Below, in pieces: positions 32,601-40,514 of a stretch of DNA of 50,206 nucleotides. Made by a program: the position numbers and the translations under genes. The stretch is from Myxococcaceae bacterium. Lineage in GTDB: Bacteria > Myxococcota > Myxococcia > Myxococcales > Myxococcaceae. The stretch is taken from contig JAFGNZ010000267.1 of assembly GCA_016926755.1 (NCBI GenBank), forward strand, positions 1 to 50,206, given 5' to 3'. The first letter of the stretch is position 1; every line of letters begins with the position of its first letter. The notes below the pieces were generated by a model. It saw only the letters and a program-made list of their open reading frames with translations. It was not told where the DNA came from and made no database searches.

Positions 32601-34944
32601 AGCCCGCCAGCGCCAGCCGCAGCTTGAAGGTCAGCGCGGGCTCCGTCTCCCAAGGGTCCCCTGGGAGAAACGCCAGGGCCTTCTCGAAGTAGGCAATGGC
32701 CGCCTCCAGCGCCATCGAGGCCCTGGCCCGCTCCCCGGCCTGCGCGTTCAGCCGCGCGGCGCGCAGGCGCTCCGAGGGCTCATCGAGGAGGTCCGCCCCT
32801 GCGTTGAGGTGGCTGACCACCTCGAAGAGCTGCTCCGGGAGCTGCTCGGGGGACAGGAGCTCCAGCAGCAGGCGGCCGATGCGCAGGTGCAGGGCCGGGC
32901 GCTCCTCCGGGGAGAGGAGGGCATGGGCTGCCTGGTGGATGCGGTCGTGCAGGAAGCGGTACTGCTCCGGGCCCGTGCGCGCGATCAACCCTTCCAGGAG
33001 CAGCGGCTCGAGCTCCTGCTCCACCTCGCCTGCCACTCTCTGGCCCGAGAGGGTGGTCAGCATCTGGAGCGAGAAGGAGTTGCCCACGCACGCGGCCAGG
33101 CGCAGGTGCTGCTGCGCTCCGGCGGGCAGCTGGCGCAGCTTGCCCACCAGGAAGTCCACCACGTTGTCGGAGTAGCCCCTGGCCCGGACGCCCACGGCGT
33201 CCCACCGCCACCCTCCGGTGTGCGTCCGCTCGAGCAGCTTCTCCTGGTGCAGCGTGGTGAGCAGCTGGAGCAGGAAGAACGGGTTGCCGCCCGTCTTCTC
33301 ATGCACCAGCCCCGAGAGGGGATCGACAAGCTCGCGCTCCGCTCCCGGGAACGAGTCGGTGAGCAGGTGCTGGATGTGCTCGAGGCTCAGCGGCTCGAGC
33401 TGGAGGCTCGTCACCCGCGCGCCCGCCTCGCGGATGGCTCCTTCCATCGCCACCAACGGATGGTGAGGGGGGACCTCGTTGTCGCGGTAGGCGCCGATCC
33501 ACAGCACCGGGGGCGCGTCCTCCTGGGTGAGCAGCAGCTGGAGCAGCTGGAGGCTGGCCACGTCCGCCCACTGCAGATCATCCAGGAAGATGACGAGGGG
33601 GTGCTCGGTGGTGGCGAAGACCCCCAGGAACGCTCGGAACACGCGGTTGAAGCGGTGCTGCGCCGCGGCGGAAGGTAGAGGCGGGACCGCCGGCTGCGCG
33701 CCCACGACGAGCTCCAGCTGGGGGATGAGCTCCACCAGGACCTGCCCATCCTCCCCCCAGGCCCGCTGCAGGCGCTCGCGCCAGCGGGCCAGCTCCTCAT
33801 CGCTGCCCGCCAGCAGATGCTGGACCAGCCCGCGGATGGCCTGCGCCAGGGTGGCATAGGGGATGTCCCGCTGGAACTGATCGAACTTGCCACTCAGGAA
33901 GAAGCCCCGCCGCTCCACTACCGGCTTATGCAGCTCCTGGACGACCGAGGACTTGCCGACCCCGGAGTAGCCTCGCACCAGGAACAGCTCGGGCCTCCCA
34001 TACCGCACCAGCCGCTCGAAGCCCTGGAGCAGGCTGGAGATCTGGGTCTCGCGCCCATAGAGCCGCTGAGGAAGCTGTAGGCGATCGGGCTGATCATTCA
34101 CTCCCAGCGGGAACACCCCACGGTCGCCTCGGCGCAGGTTCTCCTGGCACCGCGCCAGATCGGCCCGCAGGCCCTCGGCGCCCTGGAAGCGGTCCTCGGC
34201 GTTCTTGGCCAGCAACTTCAGCACGATAGCGGACACACTGGGAGGAATGCTGGGGACGAGCTCGTGCGGAGGCCGGGGGCTCTGGGCCAGGTGCGCGTGG
34301 AACCACTCCAGCGCGTCCCTCCCCTGGAAGGGCCGGCTCCCCGTCAGCAGCTCGTAGAACGTGACGCCCAGCGAGTAGAAGTCCGTGCGGTAGTCCACCA
34401 GCCGATTCATCCGCCCGGTCTGCTCCGGGGACATGTAGGCCAGCGTCCCTTCGATGAGCGAGGCCGGCACCGCGTCCACGTGCTCCACTTGCTGGAAGGT
34501 GGCGATGCCGAAGTCGATCAGCCGCGCCTGCCCCTGCGGCGTGACGATGATGTTGGAGGGCTTGATGTCCTTGTGGATGACCCCGTGGCGGTGGATCTGC
34601 GCCAGCAGTGAAGCCAGGGACAGGGCCAGCTCGAAGAAGGCGGAGAGTTCGAGCGGCTTTCCGATGAGCTCGGACAGGGGCCGGCCCTGCACTTCCTCCA
34701 GCAGCAGCACGGGGCGGCCCAGGACCGCTTCACACGCGTGGGCCTTGGGGATACCATCGACGCTCCCGAGCCGCTGCAGGATGCCGAACTCCCGCCGGTA
34801 GCGCTCACGCTCATGGGGAGCAGGCTCCAGCGGCGTCTTGATGATGCCGCGCAGACCGTCAGTGTCCCGGATCGCATGCACCAGGACAGTGGAGCCCGTG
34901 GACCTCAGCGTGCCCAGCAGGGTATAGCCAGGGATATGTAACAT
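29644..34944 (-). CDS. Giant fusion kinase A: Ser/Thr kinase, AAA ATPase, TPR-like, GAF, histidine kinase
   Basis: A 1766-aa cytoplasmic signalling protein. Ser/Thr kinase at 1-265: K36 (GIIKTP), HKDIKP with D126, DFG D144, and SPEQTGRMN in the activation loop. ATPase about 285-640: GYSGVGKSS Walker A with K331 and IFLDDLQWAD Walker B. A long helical, TPR-like region runs to about 1270 and a GAF domain occupies about 1315-1455. A coiled coil (RRANDELERRVEERTRELKQ) is followed by a histidine-kinase core with an unusual H-box, VLHNVGNVLTS (H1507), and HATPase motifs (NLISNAKSAL, DNGAGFSPEL, GHGLGLHSSA). Multi-kinase fusions of this design are known in myxobacteria and cyanobacteria; ligands are unknown. 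A paralogue on the opposite strand starts at 40515. The translation start has no strong ribosome site. Confidence 0.9.
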   Translation of the reverse strand: MLHIPGYTLLGTLRSTGSTVLVHAIRDTDGLRGIIKTPLEPAPHERERYRREFGILQRLGSVDGIPKAHACEAVLGRPVLLLEEVQGRPLSELIGKPLELSAFFELALSLASLLAQIHRHGVIHKDIKPSNIIVTPQGQARLIDFGIATFQQVEHVDAVPASLIEGTLAYMSPEQTGRMNRLVDYRTDFYSLGVTFYELLTGSRPFQGRDALEWFHAHLAQSPRPPHELVPSIPPSVSAIVLKLLAKNAEDRFQGAEGLRADLARCQENLRRGDRGVFPLGVNDQPDRLQLPQRLYGRETQISSLLQGFERLVRYGRPELFLVRGYSGVGKSSVVQELHKPVVERRGFFLSGKFDQFQRDIPYATLAQAIRGLVQHLLAGSDEELARWRERLQRAWGEDGQVLVELIPQLELVVGAQPAVPPLPSAAAQHRFNRVFRAFLGVFATTEHPLVIFLDDLQWADVASLQLLQLLLTQEDAPPVLWIGAYRDNEVPPHHPLVAMEGAIREAGARVTSLQLEPLSLEHIQHLLTDSFPGAERELVDPLSGLVHEKTGGNPFFLLQLLTTLHQEKLLERTHTGGWRWDAVGVRARGYSDNVVDFLVGKLRQLPAGAQQHLRLAACVGNSFSLQMLTTLSGQRVAGEVEQELEPLLLEGLIARTGPEQYRFLHDRIHQAAHALLSPEERPALHLRIGRLLLELLSPEQLPEQLFEVVSHLNAGADLLDEPSERLRAARLNAQAGERARASMALEAAIAYFEKALAFLPGDPWETEPALTFKLRLALAGCELARSNPVESLRLVEELQPRAREHTELAALYSLKSELHFLMGDVRPAITSLVECLNRLGMPMSLQPSWEEVVAAHEEVWAQLGDRPIESLIDLPLMSDPSMRAVVDILGALMAVAYFTVPNLMALLACRVVSILLRHGNTPIGPQGHAWFGVTTSFFFKRYREGQAFGALARELAERHFPFARGRMHFCLEVLSAWTQPLSISLEHARSSVQHSLQTGDLAMVLTSSSRVVADRLSLGHRLAELEQECATQRDFSRKMGVPDQAYLLHATYRFVQRLRGGAPAAARTSGEDLDEEARQAALAPGHFPPLYCWYWLTQMQSNFMFGEYAQAREAGDIPVKYLWSQFGMFQNMEYHLYRALTLAALFERAEPETRREYLEAIQHHQRQLAEWAQPCPQNFQAPERMVAAELARITGRSEEASCAYEEAIQAARENGFVQYVAMANELAARFWRTRRAPTVFQAFARAARDAYAQWGAAGKVRQLDEEWSYLAVSAPSEHDTTSDTSTPQVDALTVVKAQQAISREIVLERLTDTLMEVALENAGAQRGALLLLRGDRLSVVASSGYVLEGTARDPAEAPAQALPWSLITYVKRTREPVLIGDATQPHPFSGDECLRRSEARSVLCLPLVRQDALSGVLYLENGLATQAFTPARLSLLEHLASQAAISIENARLYGEVQHAEAALRRANDELERRVEERTRELKQAQQRLVDTAREVGMSEVAANVLHNVGNVLTSTVINFETMLSGLDASRVSGLKKVVALLQEHRHALADFVTKDPRGSRLPEYLGTLSDTLVEEQARLREGMVVMGQHIEHIRAIVQVQQGYARTALLIEECSLAQLISDALSIQTAALQRHGVGVTQELSPVPQVRVDKHKVLQILINLISNAKSALDATPEGERRLRLRLWREGEWALIEVVDNGAGFSPELREKLFAQGFTTRKDGHGLGLHSSALAAQLLGGQLSLESQGPGQGATATLRLPLEVNGPRR

Positions 34945-35049
34945 TGAGGCAATTCTATTACGTCTGAAGATGCCCCTGACTACATGCTGCCAGCGCCTGC
35001 ACCCTGGCCGGGTAGACAGGTGTCAGTATCGCCCCGGGCGTAAGAAGGG

Positions 35050-37227
35050 CTACTTCAGGAACTCACCTCTCTCGGCCTTCGCGACGAGCGAGGCGGGCGG
35101 CAGGAAGTGCTTGCCGTAGCGCTCCGCGAGCTCTCGCGCGCGGGCGACGAAGCCGCGCAGCCCCGTGCCGGTGCGCCCTTCATAGCCGTTCATGTATTGC
35201 ACGACGCCTCCCGTCCACGCCGGGAAGCCGATCCCGAGGATGGAGCCCACGTTCGCATCCGCGACGGAGCGGAGGACGCCCTCGTCGAAGCACCTCACCG
35301 TGTCGATGGCCTCGGCGAAGAGCATCCGCTCCTTCATGTCCTCGAAGGGGATGGTGTAACCGGGCTTGCTGAAGTGCTGGGTGAGCCCCGGCCAGAGGCC
35401 CGTGCGCTTGCCATCCACGTAGTCATAGAAGCCGCCCCCGGTGGAGCGGCCCTTGCGCTGGTACTGGTCGATCATCGCGTCCACGACCGCGTAGCTGCCG
35501 TGGTCCACCCACGGCTGGCCAGCGGCCTCGGCGGCCGCCTTGGTCTCGAGGCGAATCTTCCGCGGCAGGGTCAGCGTCAATTCGTCCATCAGCTGGAGCG
35601 GAGCCGCGGGGTAGCCCGCCTGGAGGCCCGCCTGCTCGATCGACGCGGGCGAGATCCCCTCGCCCACCATGGCGATGGCCTCGTTGAGGAAGGTGCCGAT
35701 CACGCGGCTGGTGAAGAAGCCCCGGCTGTCGTTGACGACGATGGGCGTCTTTCCCATCTGGACCGCGATGTCGATCGCCTTCGCGAGCGTGGCGTCGCTC
35801 GTCTTCTTGCCCGCGATGAGCTCGAGCAGCGGCATCTTGTCCACCGGGGAGAAGAAGTGCATCCCGACGAAGTCGGCCGGCCGCTTCACGCCCTCCGCGA
35901 GCAGGGTGATCGGCAAGGTCGAGGTGTTGGAAGCAAGCACCGCGTCCGGGGCGACCGCGTCTTGAATCTCCTGGAAGACCTGGTGCTTGAGCTTCACATC
36001 CTCGAAGACCGCTTCGATGACCAGATCACAGCCCGCGAGCGCGGCGGCGTCCGCGGTGGGTTGGATGCGCGCGAGGAGCGCGTCGCCCTTCTCCTTCGTG
36101 GACTTGCCCCTCTGGACGGCCTTCTCCACCAGCTTGACCGAGTACTGCTTGCCCTTCTCGGCGGCGGCGAGGCTCACGTCCTTGAGCACCACGTCGATGC
36201 CGGCCTTGGCGCACACATAGGCGATGCCGGCGCCCATCATCCCGGCGCCGAGGACGGCGAGCTTCTTCGCCGTGTGCTGCGGGAAGCCCTTCGGGCGGCC
36301 GCCGCCCGAGTTGATGTGCTGCATGTCGAAGAAGAACGCCTGGATCATGTTCTTCGCGACCTGGCCGGTGGCGAGCTCGGTGAAGTAGCGCGACTCGATG
36401 GTGAACGCGGTGTCGAGGTCCACCTGCGTGCTCTCGACGGCCACCGCCATGATGGCGCGCGGCGCCGGCATGTTCGCGCCCTTGAGCTGCTTGCGCAGGT
36501 TGGCGGGGAACGCGGGCAGATTCGCCGCGAGGGAGGGAGAGGACGGGGTGCCGCCCGGGATCTTGTAGCCTTTCTGGTCCCACGGCTGCTGCGCGCCCGG
36601 ATTCGCCTTCACCCAGGCCTTGGCCGCGGGCAGGAGCGCGTCCACCGAGTCCACCACCTCGTGCACGAGGCCCATCTCCTTTGCCTCCTGGGGACGGTAA
36701 CGCTGGCCCTGGAGCAGGACCTTCATCAGCGCATCCACGATGCCGAGCATGCGCACCGTGCGCACCACGCCTCCGCCGCCGGGGAGCAGCCCGAGCGTCA
36801 CCTCCGGCAGCCCGAGCTGCGCGCCCTTGACGTCGGCGACGATGCGCCGGTGACACGCGAGCGCGATCTCGAGCCCGCCCCCGAGCGCCGCGCCGTTGAT
36901 CGCCGCGACCACGGGCTTGCCCAGGGTCTCCAGCGCTCGCAGCTGCGCCTTGATCTCCTGTCCGAGCTCGAAGACCTGCTTCGCCTCGTCCTTCTTCACG
37001 CGCAGCAGCTCGTTCAGGTCGCCGCCCGCGAAGAACGTCTTCTTCGCCGAGGTGATGACCACGCCCGTGATGTCGGCCTTCTCCTTGACCAGGCGGTCCA
37101 CTGCCGCGCGCATGGACTTCACGTACGCGGCGTTCATGGTGTTGGCGGACTGGCCTGGATCATCCAACGTCAAGACCACGATGCCGTCGGCGTCTCGTTC
37201 CCAGCGGATGGTGTTCTGTTCGCTCAT
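35050..37227 (-). CDS. fadJ: Multifunctional enoyl-CoA hydratase / 3-hydroxyacyl-CoA dehydrogenase
   Basis: A 725-aa FadB/FadJ-type protein. The N-terminal crotonase domain (about 10-200) has the oxyanion-hole segment AAINGAALGGGLEIALACH and LGLPEVTLGLLPGGGG. The NAD-binding 3-hydroxyacyl-CoA dehydrogenase starts near residue 318 with AVLGAGMMGAGIA and includes SNTSTLPIT and VGMHFFSPVDKMPLLE. The C-terminal dimerisation domain carries DELTL and GFPAWTGG. It performs the hydration and oxidation steps of beta-oxidation. It is 40 bp downstream of the thiolase gene on the same strand, so the two form a fad operon. Whether to call it fadB or fadJ cannot be decided from sequence reading; the symbol is tentative. 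Confidence 0.92.
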   Translation of the reverse strand: MSEQNTIRWERDADGIVVLTLDDPGQSANTMNAAYVKSMRAAVDRLVKEKADITGVVITSAKKTFFAGGDLNELLRVKKDEAKQVFELGQEIKAQLRALETLGKPVVAAINGAALGGGLEIALACHRRIVADVKGAQLGLPEVTLGLLPGGGGVVRTVRMLGIVDALMKVLLQGQRYRPQEAKEMGLVHEVVDSVDALLPAAKAWVKANPGAQQPWDQKGYKIPGGTPSSPSLAANLPAFPANLRKQLKGANMPAPRAIMAVAVESTQVDLDTAFTIESRYFTELATGQVAKNMIQAFFFDMQHINSGGGRPKGFPQHTAKKLAVLGAGMMGAGIAYVCAKAGIDVVLKDVSLAAAEKGKQYSVKLVEKAVQRGKSTKEKGDALLARIQPTADAAALAGCDLVIEAVFEDVKLKHQVFQEIQDAVAPDAVLASNTSTLPITLLAEGVKRPADFVGMHFFSPVDKMPLLELIAGKKTSDATLAKAIDIAVQMGKTPIVVNDSRGFFTSRVIGTFLNEAIAMVGEGISPASIEQAGLQAGYPAAPLQLMDELTLTLPRKIRLETKAAAEAAGQPWVDHGSYAVVDAMIDQYQRKGRSTGGGFYDYVDGKRTGLWPGLTQHFSKPGYTIPFEDMKERMLFAEAIDTVRCFDEGVLRSVADANVGSILGIGFPAWTGGVVQYMNGYEGRTGTGLRGFVARARELAERYGKHFLPPASLVAKAERGEFLK

Positions 37228-37267
37228 GGGTTTGCTCGAATCTTGTCGAAAGTGGAGTGGGAGGAGC

Positions 37268-38479
37268 TCAGACGCGCTCGACGAGGGTGGCCACGCCCAT
37301 CCCGCCGCCGACGCACAGGGTGACGACCCCGCGGCGTGCCTTGCGCCGCTCGAGCTCGTCCACCACGGTCCCGAGGATCAGAGCGCCAGTGGCGCCGAGC
37401 GGGTGGCCCATGGCGATCGCGCCGCCGTTGACGTTGAGCTTCTCGCTCGGGATGGCGAATTCCTTCTGGTACTTGAGGACCACGGAGGCGAAGGCCTCGT
37501 TGAGCTCGAAGAGGTCGATGTCCTTGGGAGAGAGGCCGGCGATCTCGAGCAGCTTCCGGGTGGCGGGGATCGGGCCGGTGAGCATGATGGTCGGGTCCGC
37601 ACCAGACGTAGCGATGGCGGCGATGCGCGCCCGCGGCGTGAGGCCGAGCTCCTTGCCGACCTTCTCCGAGCCCACCAGCACGAGCGCCGCGCCGTCGACG
37701 ATGCCGGAAGAGTTTCCCGGCGTGTGCACGTGGTTGATCTTCTCCACGAAGTGGTACTTCTGCAGCGCCACCGCGTCGAAGCCGCCGGCCTCGCCGATCG
37801 TGACGAAGGAAGGGTTGAGCTGACCGAGCGAGGCCACGGTGGAGTCCGGGCGCATGTGCTCGTCCCGGTCGAGCACGGTGAGGCCGTTCTGGTCCACCAC
37901 CGGGATGACGGAGTTCTTGAAGTATCCGTTGGCCCAGGCCTTGGCCGCGCGCTCCTGCGACTGCGCGGCGTAGCGGTCCACGTCCTCGCGGGTGAAGCCC
38001 TCCATCGTCGCGATCAGGTCCGCGGAGATGCCCTGCGGCACGAAGTACGTGTCATAGTTGGTGGCGGGGTCCATGGCCCAGGCGCCGCCGTCCGAGCCCA
38101 TCGGGACGCGCGACATGCTCTCCACGCCGCCCGCGATGACCAGGTGCTCCCAGCCTGAGCGCACCTGCTGGGCGGCCAGGTTCACCGCCGTCAGGCCAGA
38201 GGCGCAGAAGCGGTTGAGCTGCACTCCGCCGGTGGTCTCCGGGAGGCCGGCCGCGAGCACCAGGGTCCGGGCGATGTCCGCGCCCTGCTCCCCTACCGGA
38301 GAGACCACGCCGAGCAGCACGTCGTCGATCCGCTTGGGATCCAGGTTCGGGTTGCGTTTCTTGAGCGCGTCCACCAAGCCGACGAGCAGCGACACGGGCT
38401 TGGTTCCGTGCAGCGCGCCCTTCTTGCCTTTGCCACGAGGGGTGCGAACGGCGTCGAAGATGAAAGCTTCCTGGCTCAT
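37268..38479 (-). CDS. fadA: Acetyl-CoA C-acyltransferase (3-ketoacyl-CoA thiolase)
   Basis: A 403-aa thiolase. Active-site elements are C92 (NRFCASG), GHPLGATGA near the C-terminus and CVGGGMG as the second Cys; NEAFA is also present. It performs the last beta-oxidation step, releasing acetyl-CoA, together with the downstream hydratase/dehydrogenase. The ATG has GGAGG 6 nt upstream. Only 44 bp separate it from the stop of the ATP-grasp gene upstream on the same strand, so the graspetide genes could be read into this operon. Confidence 0.94.
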   Translation of the reverse strand: MSQEAFIFDAVRTPRGKGKKGALHGTKPVSLLVGLVDALKKRNPNLDPKRIDDVLLGVVSPVGEQGADIARTLVLAAGLPETTGGVQLNRFCASGLTAVNLAAQQVRSGWEHLVIAGGVESMSRVPMGSDGGAWAMDPATNYDTYFVPQGISADLIATMEGFTREDVDRYAAQSQERAAKAWANGYFKNSVIPVVDQNGLTVLDRDEHMRPDSTVASLGQLNPSFVTIGEAGGFDAVALQKYHFVEKINHVHTPGNSSGIVDGAALVLVGSEKVGKELGLTPRARIAAIATSGADPTIMLTGPIPATRKLLEIAGLSPKDIDLFELNEAFASVVLKYQKEFAIPSEKLNVNGGAIAMGHPLGATGALILGTVVDELERRKARRGVVTLCVGGGMGVATLVERV

Positions 38480-38523
38480 CGAGAGCCTCCTTGGGAACGG
38501 TTGAAGGGGTCTGCGTTGGCCCG

Positions 38524-39561
38524 CTATGCCTGTGTGGGCGAGGGGGCCGGGTAGTCCACCGAGCCGGCGTGGAGCATGGCGGCGAGGTGCTCGAAGATGG
38601 GGAGGCGCGTGCGATCCACCACCCAGCCAAACTGGCCATTGGGGTTGATCTCGAGGAAGACGTACTCCCCCTCGGGGGTGAGGATCATGTCGATGCTGCC
38701 GAAGACCAGCCCCAGCCGCTCCACGTAGGCGACGAGCTGGGCTTGGAGCTCGTCGGGGAGCGTATGGGGGACATGAGGCATCGGGGCCAGATCGAAGCGC
38801 CGCCAGTCGTCGCGGGCCTTCTCGGTCTGCTGGGAGTGGATGGCGCAGGCGAGCACGCGACGGCCCACCACGACGATGCGCAGCTCGATCTGCTTGGGGA
38901 CGTAGGGCTGGAAGATGGAGGGCGAGGGAATGAAGCCCTCTGGCTCGACGAGGTGCTCGGCCTGGACGCGGTTGGTGTAGAGCACCTCCACCTCACGGCT
39001 CTGGGAATCCTCGCGCACGACATGACCGATGGTGCGGAATGGCTTGTAGATGATGTGGCCACCGTGCTCCTCGAAGAAGGCGCGGGCCACGGGGAGCCGA
39101 GTGGTGTAGAGCGTGGGAGGGATCCGCAGGCCCACCTGGGCAGCGACGAGGAGCTGGGAGCACTTCTCCTCGAGGGCGAAGTTGGCGGGCGGGGGGTTGA
39201 CGCAGAAGACGCCGCACTGGCGCAGGGTGAGTGAGAGCCCGTTGTAGAAGCTCCGCCACTGCTCGAGGAAGAAGCTGCGCTCCAGCTCGGAGCGGAAGCG
39301 CCCCTCGAGGCGCTTGTCCGACTCGGGGTAGGCGTAGAAGGGGCGCCACAGCCAGGCCGAGCGCACCCGCGTCAGGTCGAGCTCTCTGTCCTCCAGCGAC
39401 AGCACGGCGCGCCCGCCCCCCTGGGCGTCAATGCGCAAAGAGGAGGGGGCGCTCAGGGTCTCCGGGGAGAGGACCACGGTCTCGGCACCCCTCTGATCGA
39501 GAGCGTGCCTGAGATCGGCGACGGTCGAGTCCGAAGCGTCGCTGGTGACGATGAGGATCAT
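38524..39561 (-). CDS. ATP-grasp ligase of the MvdC/MvdD (graspetide) family
   Basis: A 345-aa ATP-grasp protein. The N-terminal pre-ATP-grasp region has [15 protein letters not shown] and the ladder [12 protein letters not shown]...[20 protein letters not shown]. The ATP-binding part includes [47 protein letters not shown], and the signature PNGQFGWV. Family knowledge: these ligases make ester or amide side-chain macrocycles between Ser/Thr/Lys and Asp/Glu in graspetides (microviridin, plesiocin). The 73-aa precursor gene is 83 bp upstream on the same strand. Only one ligase is present; no acetyltransferase, transporter or protease is adjacent, so processing must rely on genes elsewhere. Confidence 0.88.
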   Translation of the reverse strand: MILIVTSDASDSTVADLRHALDQRGAETVVLSPETLSAPSSLRIDAQGGGRAVLSLEDRELDLTRVRSAWLWRPFYAYPESDKRLEGRFRSELERSFFLEQWRSFYNGLSLTLRQCGVFCVNPPPANFALEEKCSQLLVAAQVGLRIPPTLYTTRLPVARAFFEEHGGHIIYKPFRTIGHVVREDSQSREVEVLYTNRVQAEHLVEPEGFIPSPSIFQPYVPKQIELRIVVVGRRVLACAIHSQQTEKARDDWRRFDLAPMPHVPHTLPDELQAQLVAYVERLGLVFGSIDMILTPEGEYVFLEINPNGQFGWVVDRTRLPIFEHLAAMLHAGSVDYPAPSPTQA

Positions 39562-39602
39562 GCCGGGTGTGCGAGCGACGGAGTACCTGGGCTGCTCCAG
39601 CC

Positions 39603-39635
39603 CGAGGGCGGCTCACCCGAGGCTGGCCGCCCTCG
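39603..39635. terminator. Perfect hairpin between precursor and ligase genes
   Basis: The arms cgagggcggc and gccgccctcg are perfect 10-bp complements with a 13-nt loop. They sit 10 bp beyond the precursor stop and 42 bp before the ligase start codon. There is no T run. The likely role is partial termination or mRNA protection, giving more precursor than ligase transcript, as is common in RiPP operons. Confidence 0.45.
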
Positions 39636-39644
39636 CGGGGGGAA

Positions 39645-39866
39645 TCAAGCCAGGTCGATGCGACCGGTGTCCCGGGGATCACCGGGATAGCTCATCCGCA
39701 TGGAGGGATCGGTCCGAGACGTGAGCACGTCACGCAGGCCCGTGTCCCGGGGATCACCCTCGTAGCTCATCCGCATGGCGGTGGGCTCCTCCTGGAGGGG
39801 AATCTCCAGCCTTTCCACGTAGCGCAAGCCGAAGAGAACGGGGGAGTTCGTATCGGGGGAACTCAT
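39645..39866 (-). CDS. Graspetide-type precursor peptide with two tandem cores
   Basis: A 73-aa peptide encoded directly upstream of the ATP-grasp ligase. The leader has LFGLRYVERLEIPL (residues 11-24), reminiscent of the PFFARFLE helix by which microviridin leaders bind their ligase. Two near-identical cores follow: MRMSYEGDPRDTG (31-43) and MRMSYPGDPRDTG (56-68), each followed by an acidic residue (D46, D71). Possible donor side chains are S34/T42 and S59/T67; possible acceptors are E36, D38, D41 and D63, D66, plus the trailing Asp. The start ATG follows GGAG at 7 nt; a longer in-frame reading upstream looks non-coding. The core differs from the TxKxPSD motif of microviridins and the Thr/Glu-rich core of plesiocin. 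The product is unknown. Confidence 0.78.
   Translation of the reverse strand: MSSPDTNSPVLFGLRYVERLEIPLQEEPTAMRMSYEGDPRDTGLRDVLTSRTDPSMRMSYPGDPRDTGRIDLA
39667..39778. repeat. Two direct repeats inside the precursor gene (core-encoding units)
   Basis: The blocks 39667-39703 and 39742-39778 share gtgtcccggggatcacc and tagctcatccgcatgg and differ only in the few bases between. The offset is exactly 75 bp, that is 25 codons, so each unit encodes one core plus its spacer. The near-identity at DNA level suggests recent duplication or gene conversion of the core. Confidence 0.85.
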
Positions 39867-40126
39867 GCGAGTGCTCCAATCTGGTAATGGGCCGGGAGGG
39901 ACGCTGACTTCACGGAGAGCATAAGCGGGGCCCGGCACACTCTTCAACGCCGCGGGGAGTGCGCCACTTGATCCCCGATGCAGGTGGTAGTTCACGCCCG
40001 GCTGAGGAGGCCCTCGATCGCAGGGGTGATAGGGTGGGAGCGCAGTCCAGCTCGTCTCACCCAGGAGGAGGAGCGCGCTGAGACGCTCGAGACCACCGCG
40101 CGGCTCAGCGCGGCCGGCGCCGCAGT

Positions 40127-40420
40127 TCAGGAGGGCTTGCCAGGACCGAGGCGCGCGAGCACGGCGGCGACCACGCGGTCACACCGTGAAGCGTGGAAGG
40201 AGAACGCCTCGGACAGCGAGCCACCAAGGTGGGCATCCATCCGCTCCCGGATGAACGCCTTGGCCCGGTGGAGCCGCTGCTTCACCGCGTCCTCCGTCAC
40301 CGAGAGGACCTCTGCCGTCTCGGTCGTGGACATCCGCTCCACCTCGCGCAGCATGAACACCGTCCGGTAGATGTCCGGCAGCTCATCCGTGGACGAGGGG
40401 AACAGGGGTGCGCTCCTCAG
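40127..40420 (-). pseudogene. ECF sigma factor remnant (region 4 only)
   Basis: Reading the minus strand, ELPDIYRTVFMLREVERMST, then TETAEVLSVTEDAVKQRLHR and AKAFIRERM form a clear sigma-70 region 4 of an ECF sigma factor, with a short C-terminal tail to a stop at 40127. In the same frame an in-frame stop lies at 40421-40423. Region 2, needed for core binding and -10 recognition, is missing, and the giant kinase gene begins 95 bp away. The gene has lost its 5' half, probably during the rearrangement that placed the kinase here. A GTG at 40358-40360 could make a 77-aa region-4 protein, but I think it non-functional. Confidence 0.7.
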
Positions 40421-40514
40421 TCAGCTGAGGAGGCAGCCCCGGGCACCGACACGAAGATGGCGTCCTGCCCAGCCCACGCGCGCTACTGAGCGTGTACGCT
40501 TCGGGGGCGTTGAT

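Noticed and set aside
39667-39778. CRISPR-like repeats
   Set aside because: Only two units are present, at 75-bp spacing, and they lie inside a coding frame with an exact 25-codon period. No cas genes are in the window.
39645-39866. Classical microviridin or marinostatin precursor
   Set aside because: The TxKxPSD core is absent; the cores read MRMSY(E/P)GDPRDTG. Only the leader helix and the ligase point to the wider graspetide class.
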